Positions 35,271 through 46,415 of a DNA stretch of 64,000 nt are shown here, piece after piece. Location of the stretch: the NCBI RefSeq assembly GCF_963259705.1, contig NC_081850.1, forward strand, positions 37,599,667 through 37,663,666. The letters run 5' to 3'. The stretch comes from Myotis daubentonii (Eukaryota; Chordata; Mammalia; Chiroptera; Vespertilionidae). Both the position numbers and the translations under genes were made by a program. The stretch's first letter is position 1. Each line of letters starts with the position of its first letter. The notes under the pieces were generated by a model. The model made no database searches, was not told where the DNA came from, and saw only the letters and a program-made list of their open reading frames with translations.

Positions 35271-37690
35271 TGCTCTTACACCCAGGCAAGAGGGGCCCTT
35301 CCCTCCTCACAACCACCTAACCTAGGTCTTGTACTTGAAAGGCCTCTCTGCTGGCCCTCCGGCTGAGCCCCTTCTCCATGAAGCAACAAGTCCGAGAAAC
35401 CAAGGGGATGTTCCCAGCCCAAGTGTTCCTTCCTGTGCCATACACCCTGTGGAACCAGGATCCCAAATTCCAGAATTCCCTGCCCCACATGACCCAAAGC
35501 CTGCTTCGACGGCCTGGGCTTCTTTCCCAAGTTTATCCTCCTGAGGGAGAACCATGCCCCAGAGACTGCACTGTTGGGCATGAAGGATGGGGAGCGATGT
35601 CTGCGGGGTGTCTACACATGTGCGTGGGACAGTGCTGCTGGGGGAGAGAAGGTGCCGGGCCAGGGGGCAGGAGCCAGCCCATGCTGTCCCAGACACTGAA
35701 GAGCCTGAGATTCCTAAATCCAGAGCTCTTCACGCAGGTTCCTTTGAGGAACTGAAAACAGTGACGCTGATGGGGGGAGGTGTGTGTGGGCAGCAGGTGC
35801 CCCATTTAGGCTGGTGAGTGAAGAGAAACCTCATAGCATACAGTCTGTGGGCTCCCATTTGTTCTCCTTCCTGGGTCCTGCCATTGTTGGGATGGGCCTT
35901 GCCCTAGTGCCAGTGCTTGAGGTTGAACCGTGCCTTCCCCCCGGCACCCAGCACCCAGCACCCAGCGCAGGACCTGCACATGCACAGAGGTTTCTTAAAT
36001 GAAGCAATAATCCAGTCCTCCATGGGTTCTCTGGCATCGGGAGGAGCTGGGGGCCGTTGGACCCTCTACCGCTCCCTGCTTACTGATAGACCCACCCACT
36101 GACGGTCTGTGGAGGGAGCCCCTGCCCAGGGGGTGCAGCACTGCTGTGTGGGGTTCTACAAAGGTGCCCCCCTGAAGGGCTAATGAGCCTGCACTCAGCT
36201 GCCAGGCCCTGAGCGCGCTGACACAAAAGGGCCCTTTTTATGCAGGGTCCAATCTGCCCTGCGGAGATATCTTTCATTTTCCACAGAGACGTGGGCTTTT
36301 GCTAAGTCAGAAGGGGTGTTTTAGGGCGAGTGGGGGCTTGTCATTCAAAGGTATGCTAAGCGTCCAGGGTTGGGGGAGGGTAGGAGGACATTTGGGTACC
36401 CAGTTCCAAATTCTCTGTTACTACTAAGTTCTGGAGATGCTTAAGCTATAAGCGTTCCAAGTGTCAGAATATTTTCAACTATTGCCTCCATACCTGCAGC
36501 TCCTCCTTCCCTCTTCCCCCCAAAAAACTAAGGAAACTATTGGACGGAGTCACATCTGTCCCTGCCATTCCCCGCGTTCCCGGCCTCTCCCAATTAGCAC
36601 CTGCTGCCTCCTCACAGATTGGCCCCTGGGTCCCTGAAGCCATCACTGTTTCCAGACTCCTCTGCCTGCCTTCTGATCAGGTGACTTGAAATCGTGTGTA
36701 GCAGGGAGGGGTGCTGGGTGACAGCCTTGAACCTTGACTCAGTCCCGTGTGTCCTGATGACAACTCCCGAGTAGGGCTCTCCACGGGGAAGCGGCAAGCC
36801 CTGCGGGAGGGAGCCTGGCATTCCAGGGAGACTTAGCAGTATTAGCGCTGGGGAAAGGGCGCATTCTTTTCCTGCGGCCTGCTAATAATCACAGTCCTGC
36901 TCCCTCCTTCCTGGATTTCTTTTCGTTGGACTGCCTTTAGGCACCCGAGGTCTATCCTAGTCCTTGACTCTGAGAGAAGAGGGCGTGCTTGTTTGGTACG
37001 GAGCCATCAGCACAGCCGTGAGCTCAGACCGTCGGCCGGTGGCGTAAGATTTGAAATAGATCCTAAGGCTGAAGACTTGAAGTCCCCCCTCTTCCTGTTT
37101 TCAAAACTATGGGAATTGAAATTGTTTCATAATAAGATTATGAGTTACTTCTGTGGACGTAATACACCGCCTAACAAGAAGTCTTAGCCAGAGCGGACTG
37201 AGTCTCACCCGACAGATAAGTGAAAAGCCAAAACTATGTTTTCGCCGGCAGGTAAGGCTACTTTGCAGACCGCAGGGCCGTGGATGTCCCTACGTAGGGT
37301 TAGAAGATGCAGAGCAGCTCTTTCCAAGAGAAGCCTGATCTCATGTTGAAGTCTTCACCTTGTAGAGGCAGTGAACTCTGGCTCCATGGACTTACCTCCT
37401 GGGGTCTTCTTACTTTGTTTTGTGCCTAATGCTGTGTTGTATTCTGATGGAATGAAGGCTGCAGGTTGCCCCCAGAGTGTGTGGCCCGTTTCAGCCTCTT
37501 GTGCCATTCTAGAAGCAGTGAGCAGATGTAGGGCAAGGGCCATGTGTGAGCATCGCAGAAAACATTAGAGGAAGACCCTCCAAGGGAAAAGCTCTGGGTG
37601 GGGAGATTGCTGGCTGCTTTTATTTTTTTGTGTGATTTTACATGCTTACCCAATATTTCTATAATGGATTTGAGTTGCATTTATAATCAT
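35271..37690. other. GC-richer, repeat-poor intronic sequence
   Basis: About 2.4 kb with raised GC and almost no recognisable mobile elements between an L2 remnant and a Helitron. Open frames occur on both strands, as expected from GC content, with no protein family resemblance. It could hold an enhancer or an alternative first exon; neither can be shown here. Confidence 0.4.
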
Positions 37691-37691
37691 A

Positions 37692-37999
37692 CTAGAGGCC
37701 CAGTGCATGAATTCATGCATGGGTGGGGTCCCTCCGCCTGGCCAGCAATTGGGGCTGATCAGAGCCGTCTCACCCAGTCCCTATCAGGGCCAGTCATGGC
37801 CGGTGGCGGGGGAGGGACCAAGGGAGGGCTCCAGGGCCTGTCTGGCCTCGTCTTGCCCCGTCCTGATCAGCCAGACCCCAGCAGCAAGCTAATCTACCTG
37901 TCGGAGCATTTGCTCCCTAGTGGTCAGTGCACATCATAGTGACTGGTTGATTGACCGCTTAGTTGGACACTTAGCATATTAGGCTTTTATATATATAGA
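37692..37999 (-). mobile_element. HeliBat-type Helitron, non-autonomous, 308 bp
   Basis: On the minus strand it starts TCTATATATATAAAAGCC and ends in a GCATGAATTCATGC hairpin, then CTAG. The plus-strand flanks are A (37691) and T (38000), the AT target. The middle is GC-rich. Confidence 0.9.
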
Positions 38000-38329
38000 T
38001 TTTAAAAATATTTTAAGAGAGAATCCATTTGAAGAAACTGAGAGAAACTTGTGTTAAATGAAGTTAAAACAGACAAGGGAAGGAAAAGAAGGAGGAGAGA
38101 GGGAAGGAGAGAGAAAGAAGGAAGAAAAAACTCTCATGGAGGTATTTGGGATGCTGAATTGATCACTAGCCTCACTTTTCATCTTGTTTTCTCACTCTCG
38201 AAACTGGACATTCATTTATTATCCAATGCTAAAAGGGAGGAAGAAAACATTTAAGTATTGACTTAACTTGTACGGACGGAGAATAATCCTTTCTGCCCTC
38301 AAGGCAGCTCATCTAAGTGTGGCAGACAT

Positions 38330-40590
38330 ACTCATACATACATTGATTAAACTTCCAGCTTTTCAGTCTGTCCATGAGCCAGGCAATGTGCTAGGTTCTA
38401 CAATCTACAGATAACTAGATTGTAGGTGGCTGAAGGTGGCTGATAGTAGAGTGGAAAGAAAATAAATTTAAACTCATGATTACAGTATAGTCAGTAAGTG
38501 TACAATAGGAGCAGGCACAGAGGAGCACAGAGGAGAGGCACAGAGGCACTGGGCCCTGGCTTCGGAGAACTAAGGGTGGATTCACAGAAGGAAGTGATGC
38601 CTGAGCAGCATCTTGCTGGACAAGGATAGCCAGGGAGAGAGGGCAGTGGCTGTCAGGCGCTGGAGCTAATACAAGAGCAGGAGGCAGGCAGGAGAGTGCC
38701 TGGGCTTCTGGGAACTGTAAGGCATCCCGTAGGGCTGCAGCCTGTGGGGGGCGGGCAGCCAGCTGAAAGGAGTCCGCGAGGCCAGGTCCTGGGAGGTCGT
38801 GTACAGGCTGTGCTGAAGACTGAGTTCCTCCTGAAGCAGCGGGAAGCCACGGCAGGGTTGTCAAGGAGATTAGCATTATGGAACCTTCCCTTTAGCAGTA
38901 CAGGCAGACACTTTAGGAGGCAGAGGCAGTAATCTGGGCTAGAAACTAAGTCTCAGCTAAGAGAGCAACGGGGAAAATGCTGAGAAAGAGCCAGAATCAA
39001 AGACTATCAAGGAGATGGATGGAAAGAACTTGGAGGGGCTGTAGAATGGGGCTTGAAGGAGGAGTCGGGATGGCCCAAGTCGGGATTCCTGGCTTGGACA
39101 ACTAGGTGGATGATGGCAGCATTCTCTGAGCGGGTGGAATATGAAGAACTGCAGTTGGAGCACATAGAATTTATATTGCCCATAAGACACTGTCGGAACC
39201 CTAAGAGTGATTGAGAATGTTGACCAAGGGCTCAAGGAAGAGACCTGTACTCAAGAGTTATTTGGACCCTGGCTGGTTTGGCTCAGTGGATAGAGTGTCA
39301 GCCCGCAGACCAAAGGGTCCTGGGTTTGATTCTGGATAAGGGCATGTACCTTGGTTGTGGGAGGCAATCAGTCGATGTGTCTCTCTCACATCAATGTTTC
39401 TCTCTGTCTGTCTCCCTCCCTTTACTCTCTCTAAAAATCAATGGGAAAATATCCTTGAGTGAAGATTAACAAAACAAACAAAAAAAGAGTTATTTGGGAG
39501 TTATTACAGGAGGCTGCAGTTGAGCCCATTGGTGATGGAAGAGATTATTCAGAAGGAGCGAGAAGAATACAGAAGACCATGAGGAACATAAATATGTAAG
39601 AGGCGGCCCAGAAAGGGGAGCCTGCTAAAGAGACCCAGAGGTGTTCAGAGAGGTAGGGCAAAGCCAGGGATGTCAGGAAAGGAGAAACAGGTGTGTACGG
39701 AATCCTTGCCCACGCTCACTATCAAGTCTGCAACCCACAGAAGAAAGGGCAGATGACAAGTGGCCAAAATGCCCAGGCCACCTGGGTGTGCCTCCAACAA
39801 GTTTCTCTGGACATAAACCTCTACCGAGGTCTCATTCCAGAACACCTGGTAATACAAGTTTCTTGTTGCTTAACTGAGAACATTACCTCCCCAGACAGAA
39901 TCAGGCTTCCATTTGTAAAGAGCATGAGGAAAGGGTTTGGGGGTAGGCAGATGACAGAGTTGGCCATGTGGAGTAGCCAAGGGAAGGGGGACTGTCAGGG
40001 AAGGAGGACTGGTCATTATCAGCCCAAGACCCTACTGTGTGCAGGGTCCTCCCAGGTCAGTGCCTCAGAGATGTCCAGGAAGATAATGAATGAAACTGTG
40101 TTGCCAAAGCAACAGGGAGTCCACCTGTGAACCTGGAGGTGGTTTGGGGGGAGGCCAGATTGCTGTGCGTGTCCAAAAGAGAATGGGGGGGGGGTGGAGG
40201 CAGGGAGGGGACATTAGTCTTTGGAGGATTTGACCCTGAGTGTGAGTAGTGAGCCAGGGTTGCAGCCAGAGGGCAAGGTCGGGGTGAGGGAGGTGTCAGG
40301 AGGAAGGGCCTCATGAAGGGGTTGACAGGCTCATGTTCTCAAGGTGAAGTGTCAGATGAGAGCAAGAGGGTGACAATCCAGGTACAATGATACGTGATGG
40401 AGAGGGGGCTCTGGGCAGGTATGTGTTGGAGAAAAGGAGAAGTGAGGATGGGAAACGGTGCTCATGAGTTCTCCGATGGAAAAGGCAGCAAATGAAGGGA
40501 CCATTCTTCCTTCTCTGAAGCAGGAGGCAAGACGTAGAGATTGTCAGGTAGGGACTTAGGGAAATAAGCAAATAAGGCCTAAAACAGCAG
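38330..40590 (-). mobile_element. L2 LINE remnant, antisense, interrupted by Ves SINE
   Basis: L2-like antisense text (gagccaggcaatgtgctagg, gatgcctgagcagcatc, ttggacaactaggtggatgatgg, gaggtagggcaaagccaggg) runs through most of this G/A-rich region. The Ves SINE at 39266-39484 is a later insertion. Confidence 0.5.
39266..39484 (+). mobile_element. Ves SINE
   Basis: Forward copy with the ccctggctggtttggctcag head and aatatccttgagtgaagattaac tail. Perfect target duplication AAGAGTTATTTGG at 39253-39265 and 39485-39497. It interrupts an L2 remnant. Confidence 0.92.
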
Positions 40591-40599
40591 TGCTGACTG

Positions 40600-40833
40600 A
40601 CTGGCTAAGAGGCCCGCTTTGGATGCGGACAGCCCGTGCACTCACATCCTGGTCTGCCACTCACTAACCATGTTATGTAACCTCTCTGTGCCTTCATTTT
40701 CTCATCTATAAAATGAGGATAATAACAGAACCTGTTGCGTGGAGTTATTGGGAGAATTAAATGAGTTAATTCGTGTAGAACTTACAGCAGTGGCTAGCCC
40801 AAAGAAGTGCTCCGTAAGCTGTAATAATTACCA
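40600..40833 (+). mobile_element. MIR SINE
   Basis: tctgccactcactaacc, cctctctgtgccttcatttt, atctataaaatgaggataat and aaatgagttaattcgtgtag: nearly complete MIR. Confidence 0.85.
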
Positions 40834-41324
40834 TTTAAAAGTGAGGGCAAATGCAGTCTGGGGTCACGTGAACACCCAGGTGTAAGTGGTTGACGGAGGG
40901 TTACGAAAGCACAGCCAGGAATGCGCTGTGTTCCTCCCGGATGGAAGGAATCAAGGATGTCCTCAGAGAGCAAAGACACAGGGTCACAGAGAGGCCGGTT
41001 CACGTTGAACAAACACTGCGGGCACAGGCCGGGGCCGTCGAGAACCCTCCATGCTGTGGAGGAGTGTGCTCTCCTGGGGCTTGAGAGGGGCACGAGGGCA
41101 GCCACAGTGTGCAGAAGTCAGAAGCCTCCTCCCCTCAGTGAGGGAGGACGGGCGGGCGCCCGCAGGGGAGCAGTGAGCCAGGCTGGGCAGGGCGGTGAAT
41201 GCTCCGTGCTCCGAGGCTCCTCTGTAGGACGGGAAGATGGGAAGCAGAGCAGCGAGGGATCTGCTCTGTCTCACGGTGCTCTTGCCGGTGAGGGTAGCTG
41301 ATGATGATGATGATCATGATGGTG

Positions 41325-41520
41325 ATGCTATATCTATGGAGTGTATGCCAGGGACACTGTAAAGACTTTACATATTGCTCACTCCTCACAACTGCCCTGG
41401 GAGAGGGGTCCTGTTATGAGCAACAAGGGCACACAGATTAAGTGACTGGAGGAGGCCACACAGCTGGGGAAGCAGGGAGGTCTGACTGTGGAGCCAGCCG
41501 GTGACCACCGCGTTGTCACC
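41325..41520 (-). mobile_element. MIR SINE, antisense
   Basis: ctcctcacaactgccctgg, gattaagtgactgg, ccacacagctggggaagcag and ctgactgtggagccagc. Confidence 0.65.
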
Positions 41521-41659
41521 ACCTCGCCCATAGGGCGTGGCTCAGAGGAGAGGGAGACAGGTGGAGAGGTGATGATCTCAGCAAAGCCTGTGGCCTATTT
41601 TCTGTCTTAGTCAAGGAGAGTTTGGTTGTCAGGATTAGATCGCCTGCAAAGAGCTCCAG

Positions 41660-41745
41660 TGAATGGTGGATGTGCCTCAGTTTACTCACCTGTAAAGTGA
41701 GCCTAATAACAGAAACCTGTTACTTGGAGTTATTGGGAGAAGAAC
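41660..41745 (+). mobile_element. MIR SINE fragment
   Basis: tgtgcctcagtttactcacc and tgtaaagtgagcctaataac, a MIR core piece. Confidence 0.6.
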
Positions 41746-41802
41746 TGTCAAAGACTCGCCCATTATCCCCTGTGCCTGTGTTCCGGCTTCTCTTGTAAGC
41801 AC
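41745..41802 (+). repeat. Short dispersed repeat, copy 1
   Basis: Resembles 43422-43480 (for example gcccattatcccctgtgcct versus tcccattattccctgtgcct) with about 85 percent identity over roughly 57 bases. Family not recognised. Confidence 0.6.
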
Positions 41803-41919
41803 CTCTACAACAGGGGTCATCTGATTGATTGTTGTTTCCCCGAAGCACCGTCCACAGAGGAGTGCTGGAACAGACACGCAGTGAGTGAACACCCCTCTGG
41901 GTGAGACTATACCGTAAGT

Positions 41920-42231
41920 CAGCGGTTCTCAGCCTGTGGGTCGCGATCCCTTTGGGGGGTTGAATGACCCTTTCACAGGGGTCGCCTAAGACCATCGGAA
42001 AACACATATATAATTACATATTGTTTTTGTGATTAATCACTATGCTTTAATTACATTCAATTTGTAACAATGAAAATACATCCTGCACATCAGATTTTTA
42101 CATTACGATTCATAACAGTAGCAAAATTACAGTTATGAAGTAGCAACGAAAATAATTTTGTGGTTGGGGGTCACCACAACATGAGGAACTGTATTAAAGG
42201 GTCGCGGCATTAGGAAGGTTGAGAACCACTG
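41920..42231 (+). mobile_element. SPIN hAT transposon, non-autonomous, full-size
   Basis: A 312-base copy with inverted ends CAGCGGTTCTCAGCC and GGTTGAGAACCACTG. Flanks CCGTAAGT (41912-41919) and CCGTCAGT (42232-42239) are an 8-bp duplication with one change. The SPIN family is known for horizontal spread among tetrapods, including vespertilionid bats. Confidence 0.95.
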
Positions 42232-42599
42232 CCGTCAGTGGTCATCGCATTACTGTTTTCGCTCTATCCAGCAGCCCTCCCAGAACCCAGCAGCCAGCGA
42301 GGGCGTATGGCTAGATTCACAGGGCTGGAAGTTGTCAGGCAGTGTACCATCTCTGTTTATCTGTCTGGAAACACACTGTAAGCATTATATAGGGGCTTTT
42401 TGCATCTTCCTGCCCTCTGAAAAATTCTTACAGTTCTTAGAGTTACTCTTCTGTGACTCCACCTGACATGGCAAGTCCAAGGCCCAGCGCCTCCGGACCC
42501 ACCCAGTCCCTGTGTGCAGACGAGTTCTCAAGTGGATAATCATTGCTGTAGGTTGGGTCACTTGTCCCTCCTCGGTTCATTTCGAGGCTGAGATGGGTG

Positions 42600-43260
42600 T
42601 GGTGAGGGGCACCGCCTGGGCAGGGAGACAGCTGCTGTCCCAGTGCCCGTGTCCTCCGTGGTTAGTGAAGCTGGAGATCTTGGCTGTAACCCCCTCTTCC
42701 CTCAGACCCAGTCAGTGCCCAGGCTCTGAGGACTCCTTCCTCGCAGTGTCCAGCTTGATCTTGGTGGCCAGGTTCTCAGCACCATGAGCCCTGCAGCAGC
42801 GGCTCGATTCTCCCTGTAGAGCGGTCTTCCCTTCCTGTTTCATCTTGTCTCCTGTGAAGACTCATATTGGTCTACTTACTTCTCCAAAGCCCAGCAGATG
42901 CTCCCTAATTCGTCATATCCATAGTTGGCTCCCAGGCCATTATTGAGCCTGGGACTGATCACTGTCTCCAACTTGATTTCCCATATTGAGTGAGAATACT
43001 CTTCCTCTCCCACCAGGTGTGCCTTTCCCAGTCACACCAGTCACTTCCTCCTACCCTCCTGGTCCTCCCTTCACCCTGACATCTCACCCACCCCGTAGGC
43101 CTCCTTGCTCTAGACCTCCGTCACTGCCCTCTCCTCTGAATGACCCCTTTGAGTCCTGATTCTCCCATTAAATTGCTGGCTTGTTGAAAGCAGCTCTCTG
43201 CTGGGTATTTCTCAAATCTGTACAGAGCCAAGCACATATTACACACTTGGGTAACTTAAT
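42600..43260 (+). mobile_element. L2-like LINE remnant
   Basis: C/T-rich plus strand with L2-like 3' features: ttgctggcttgttgaaagcag, cagagccaagcacatatta and acttgggtaactta. Strongly diverged. Confidence 0.45.
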
Positions 43261-43421
43261 AACAGTGATTAATCACTGACTTATGATCTCTTGGCCTTAG
43301 TTTTTTAAAAACTTTTAAAATTTGTTTTGAATTTTTTAGAACATTCCATGTAAGCCCTCTGACTATGATAAGTGAATATTTGTTAGAGGCAAAGCCAAGC
43401 AAAAGGTATTAACTCCTAATC

Positions 43422-43480
43422 CTGTTAAAGACTTTCCCATTATTCCCTGTGCCTGTCTTCTGACTTCTCTTTTAAGCACC
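43422..43480 (+). repeat. Short dispersed repeat, copy 2
   Basis: Partner of 41745-41802, same strand, 1.7 kb away; ends in taagcacc in both. Confidence 0.6.
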
Positions 43481-44025
43481 AGGAGCAAAACCTAATAGAT
43501 TTTGGTTATTTACATCTGAGTCTAAACATTGTTCTACCAGTCATTGACTGGCTTTAATTTGTGTATGGTTTACAAAACTATTATTGTGATAATTGAATAG
43601 TTCCTGAGACATGTACTCTTGGCAGGAAAAAAAGAGGAAAATACCTGAGCAATATAATGTGGACAGAGAGCATAATCTGGTAAGTTGAAAAAAATAAAAA
43701 TTTTTACAGTGTAGTAAAAATATCATATTGTGAAGGCTACATGATGTCAAATGTCTGGCAAAATCTGGGGAAGAAAAAAAAATTAAGCATTAAATAGAGG
43801 CAGAGTTCCACTTTGTGAGATCTCAGTGAGTATCCTCGATGTCCCTGGGAAGGGATGAAAAAGTAATTGTGTTTATTAAGTCTTCATGGATTCTCTCCCA
43901 CATGCCCAGTGGAAGGTCATGTCTCACGACCATGTGTGTGTTTTCTCTGCTGACTCAGCTTTGTTCCGCTACCTTCCAACACCACCACCAAATACACTCC
44001 AACACATGCTATGACTTTGTGCATT

Positions 44026-44629
44026 GTTTTAATTTAAATTTTTTATTGTTTAAAGTATTACATGAGTCTCCCTTTTCCCCCATTGACCTCTCCCCCGCCA
44101 CCCCTGCCCCCAAGCACAAGCCCTCACCCCCCTATTATCTGTGTCCATTGGTTTTGCTCAAATGCATGCATTCAAGTCCTTTGGTTGATCTCTTACCTCC
44201 TCTCCCCCCCCCCCCCCGCCTTCCCTCATAGGTGGTACAGTCTGTTCAATGCTTCTTTATCTCTGGTTCTATTTTTGTTCATCAGTTTATGTTGTTCATT
44301 AAATTCCACAAATGAGTGAGATCATGTGATACTTATCTTTCTCTGACTGGCTTAGCATAATTCTCTCCAGGTCCACCCATGCCGTTGCAAATGGTAAGAG
44401 TTCCTTCTTTTTGATAGCAGCGTAGTATTCCATTGTGTAGATGTACCACAGTTTTCTAAACCACTCATCTACTGATGAGCACTTAGGCTGTTTCCAAATC
44501 TTAGCTATTGTAAATTGTGCTGCTATGAACATAGGGATGCATATATCCTTTCTGATTGGTGTTTCTGATTTCTTGGGATACATTCCTAGAAGTGAGATTA
44601 CTGGGTCAAATGGGAATTCCATTTCTAAT
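44026..44629 (-). mobile_element. Young-type L1, 5'-truncated, antisense
   Basis: Minus strand holds the C-terminal part of ORF2 (a residual frame with YTMEYYAAIKKKELLPFATAW) and a G-rich 3' UTR ending in AACAATAAA and A-rich tail. Duplication TGACTTTGTGCATT (44012-44025) and TGACTTTGTCCATT (44630-44643). Confidence 0.92.
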
Positions 44630-44643
44630 TGACTTTGTCCATT

Positions 44644-45970
44644 TAACATGAAAATCAGGGCAGGAGAAGATTACGCGATAATGGTGTTTTCAGGAAAGGC
44701 GGTGAGTTACACTGAACTGAATGCAGTGTGTCCCTCCTAATTGTTTACACGGCTACTTTCTTCTGTCTGATGTTTGCAGGGAAGGCTTGGTTTGAAAAGA
44801 CTTAGGAATTCTTTCAGCACAACGTTTGTTGGGAAATGAATTACAAGTAGTTCATTTCATGCTGTGCCCTTTGCCATTGCCGTTTATAGCTATTCTGTTT
44901 ATTCACTCTGTGAGAAACATTCTGCAGGTTGATGAATGTGCTTTATGAGAGAATATAAGAGCTCTGCAATTTGTTTTGATTGGTCTCCCTTTGGATTCAC
45001 AGCTAGCAGGTGCCATCATTTGGAATTGGTTTGGGCAGTAGCTTGGTTATATAGATATTAGATACATGAAATGAAACATTTGTAAATTAATTTCATCAGT
45101 AAGAATAGAGGAGCTTTACATTGACTACAAGAGCACCGTAGTTCTCTTTTTATAGCGTCTGAGGAAACAAATGTGTAACTGACCATATGTCTGAACATAT
45201 GTGTGTATAGGTGTCCTCCGCCAAGCAAATACTTAACGTGAGGATTTTCTGCATTTCATTGAGAGTCTCTGCAGGTATTTTAAGGAAATAAATCTAAGCC
45301 TATGCTTTTTTAACACAACGGAAATGTTTTCTGGTCTGAAAAATATAGGCATTTTACTTTGGAAACTACGTCAAGGATGTCTTCCGTTTGGTTTATTTTT
45401 GCTGCTTCTATTTCAGCTTTGGAAAATAAGCCATCCCGTTTTCAAGCCTTAGATTTTTTCCTGCTGTTCAGTGCCGGACCCTGAGAGGACTGCATAATCC
45501 TCACTCCCCAGCAAACTGTTCACAAGGCTGACGCTTTCCAGGTTTTCACGAATCCATGTACATTTTCACAAACGTGTTTTTATTTAGGCAGAGGATGGTA
45601 CAGGGACTTATGATCATAGATGGAATGTGCAATCCAAAGTGTGTAATCCCTTAAGTAGCATCCTAAACCTTTTGCTGCCTCTGGGTAAATCCTTACAGTG
45701 CAAGAGCCATGACCTCAGGGCACACCATGAAAACACGTGCAGGACTCCTGCATGCCGCTGGGTCTCTTTCAGCAAGCAGCCAGGCAGTGTCCCTCATTCT
45801 CTAATCTCAACCTGGTTTCCTGGGAAAGTCCTGCTCATTGCCCCTCATAAATAAAGTTTTCCATGACTCCCACTGGCTGACTTGAGCAGTTTCTCCTCCG
45901 AGAACCCAGAGTAAAACACATGTCAGCTTGTATTGTAGCTGTCTCCACATCTGTCCCCTGTTGACGTGGC
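44644..45970. other. Intronic sequence, largely unique
   Basis: No recognisable mobile elements; no exon signature supported. Confidence 0.4.
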
Positions 45971-45974
45971 TTTT

Positions 45975-46310
45975 TATTTTCAATAACAGTTTATATTCAG
46001 TGTTATTTTGTGTTAGTTTCAGGTGTACAGCATCATGGCTAGACAATCATTTACAAAATGTTCTCCCCAGTATTTCCAGTACCCACTTGGCACCATCCAT
46101 AGTTATTACAGTATTATTGCCTGAGGTGATAAACACAATACAATATATTATAGAACTGTACACAAATGAAACCTATATAATTTTATTAACTAATGTCACC
46201 CCCATGCATTTAATTAAAAATAACAATATTCTTGACTATATTCCCTAGGCTGAACTTTATATCCTGTGACTGTTCTCTAACTACCCATTCATACTTCTTA
46301 ATCCCTTTGA
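45975..46310 (-). mobile_element. Old antisense L1 3' end containing a nested sense L1 tail
   Basis: The outer fragment reads ttttcaataacagtttatatt to aactacccattcatacttctta. It is interrupted at about 46119-46220 by a sense-strand L1 3' tail (tattatagaactgtacac, taactaatgtcaccc, then taattaaaaa). Similar acagtattattg and acaatattcttg at the two joints suggest the duplication from the inner insertion. Confidence 0.7.
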
Positions 46311-46415
46311 TATGACTTCTTTGAAGACTAGGATCTGTTTTTGCCTTTATGGCCCCAGGACCATTGCCTGACATGTAATGCTCAATACACGTTTGTTGAA
46401 TGAATAAAAGAGTGA
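46250..46415 (+). mobile_element. L2 LINE 3' end
   Basis: Typical L2 end: accattgcctgacatgtaatg, ctcaatacacgtttgttgaa, tgaataaaagagtgaatgaa. Confidence 0.65.

Noticed and set aside
35276..36277. Cluster of 60-125-codon frames on both strands
   Set aside because: Explained by higher GC content; no splice or protein signature supports a gene.
44299..44649. 116-codon minus-strand frame
   Set aside because: It is a residual piece of L1 ORF2 plus flank, not a host gene.
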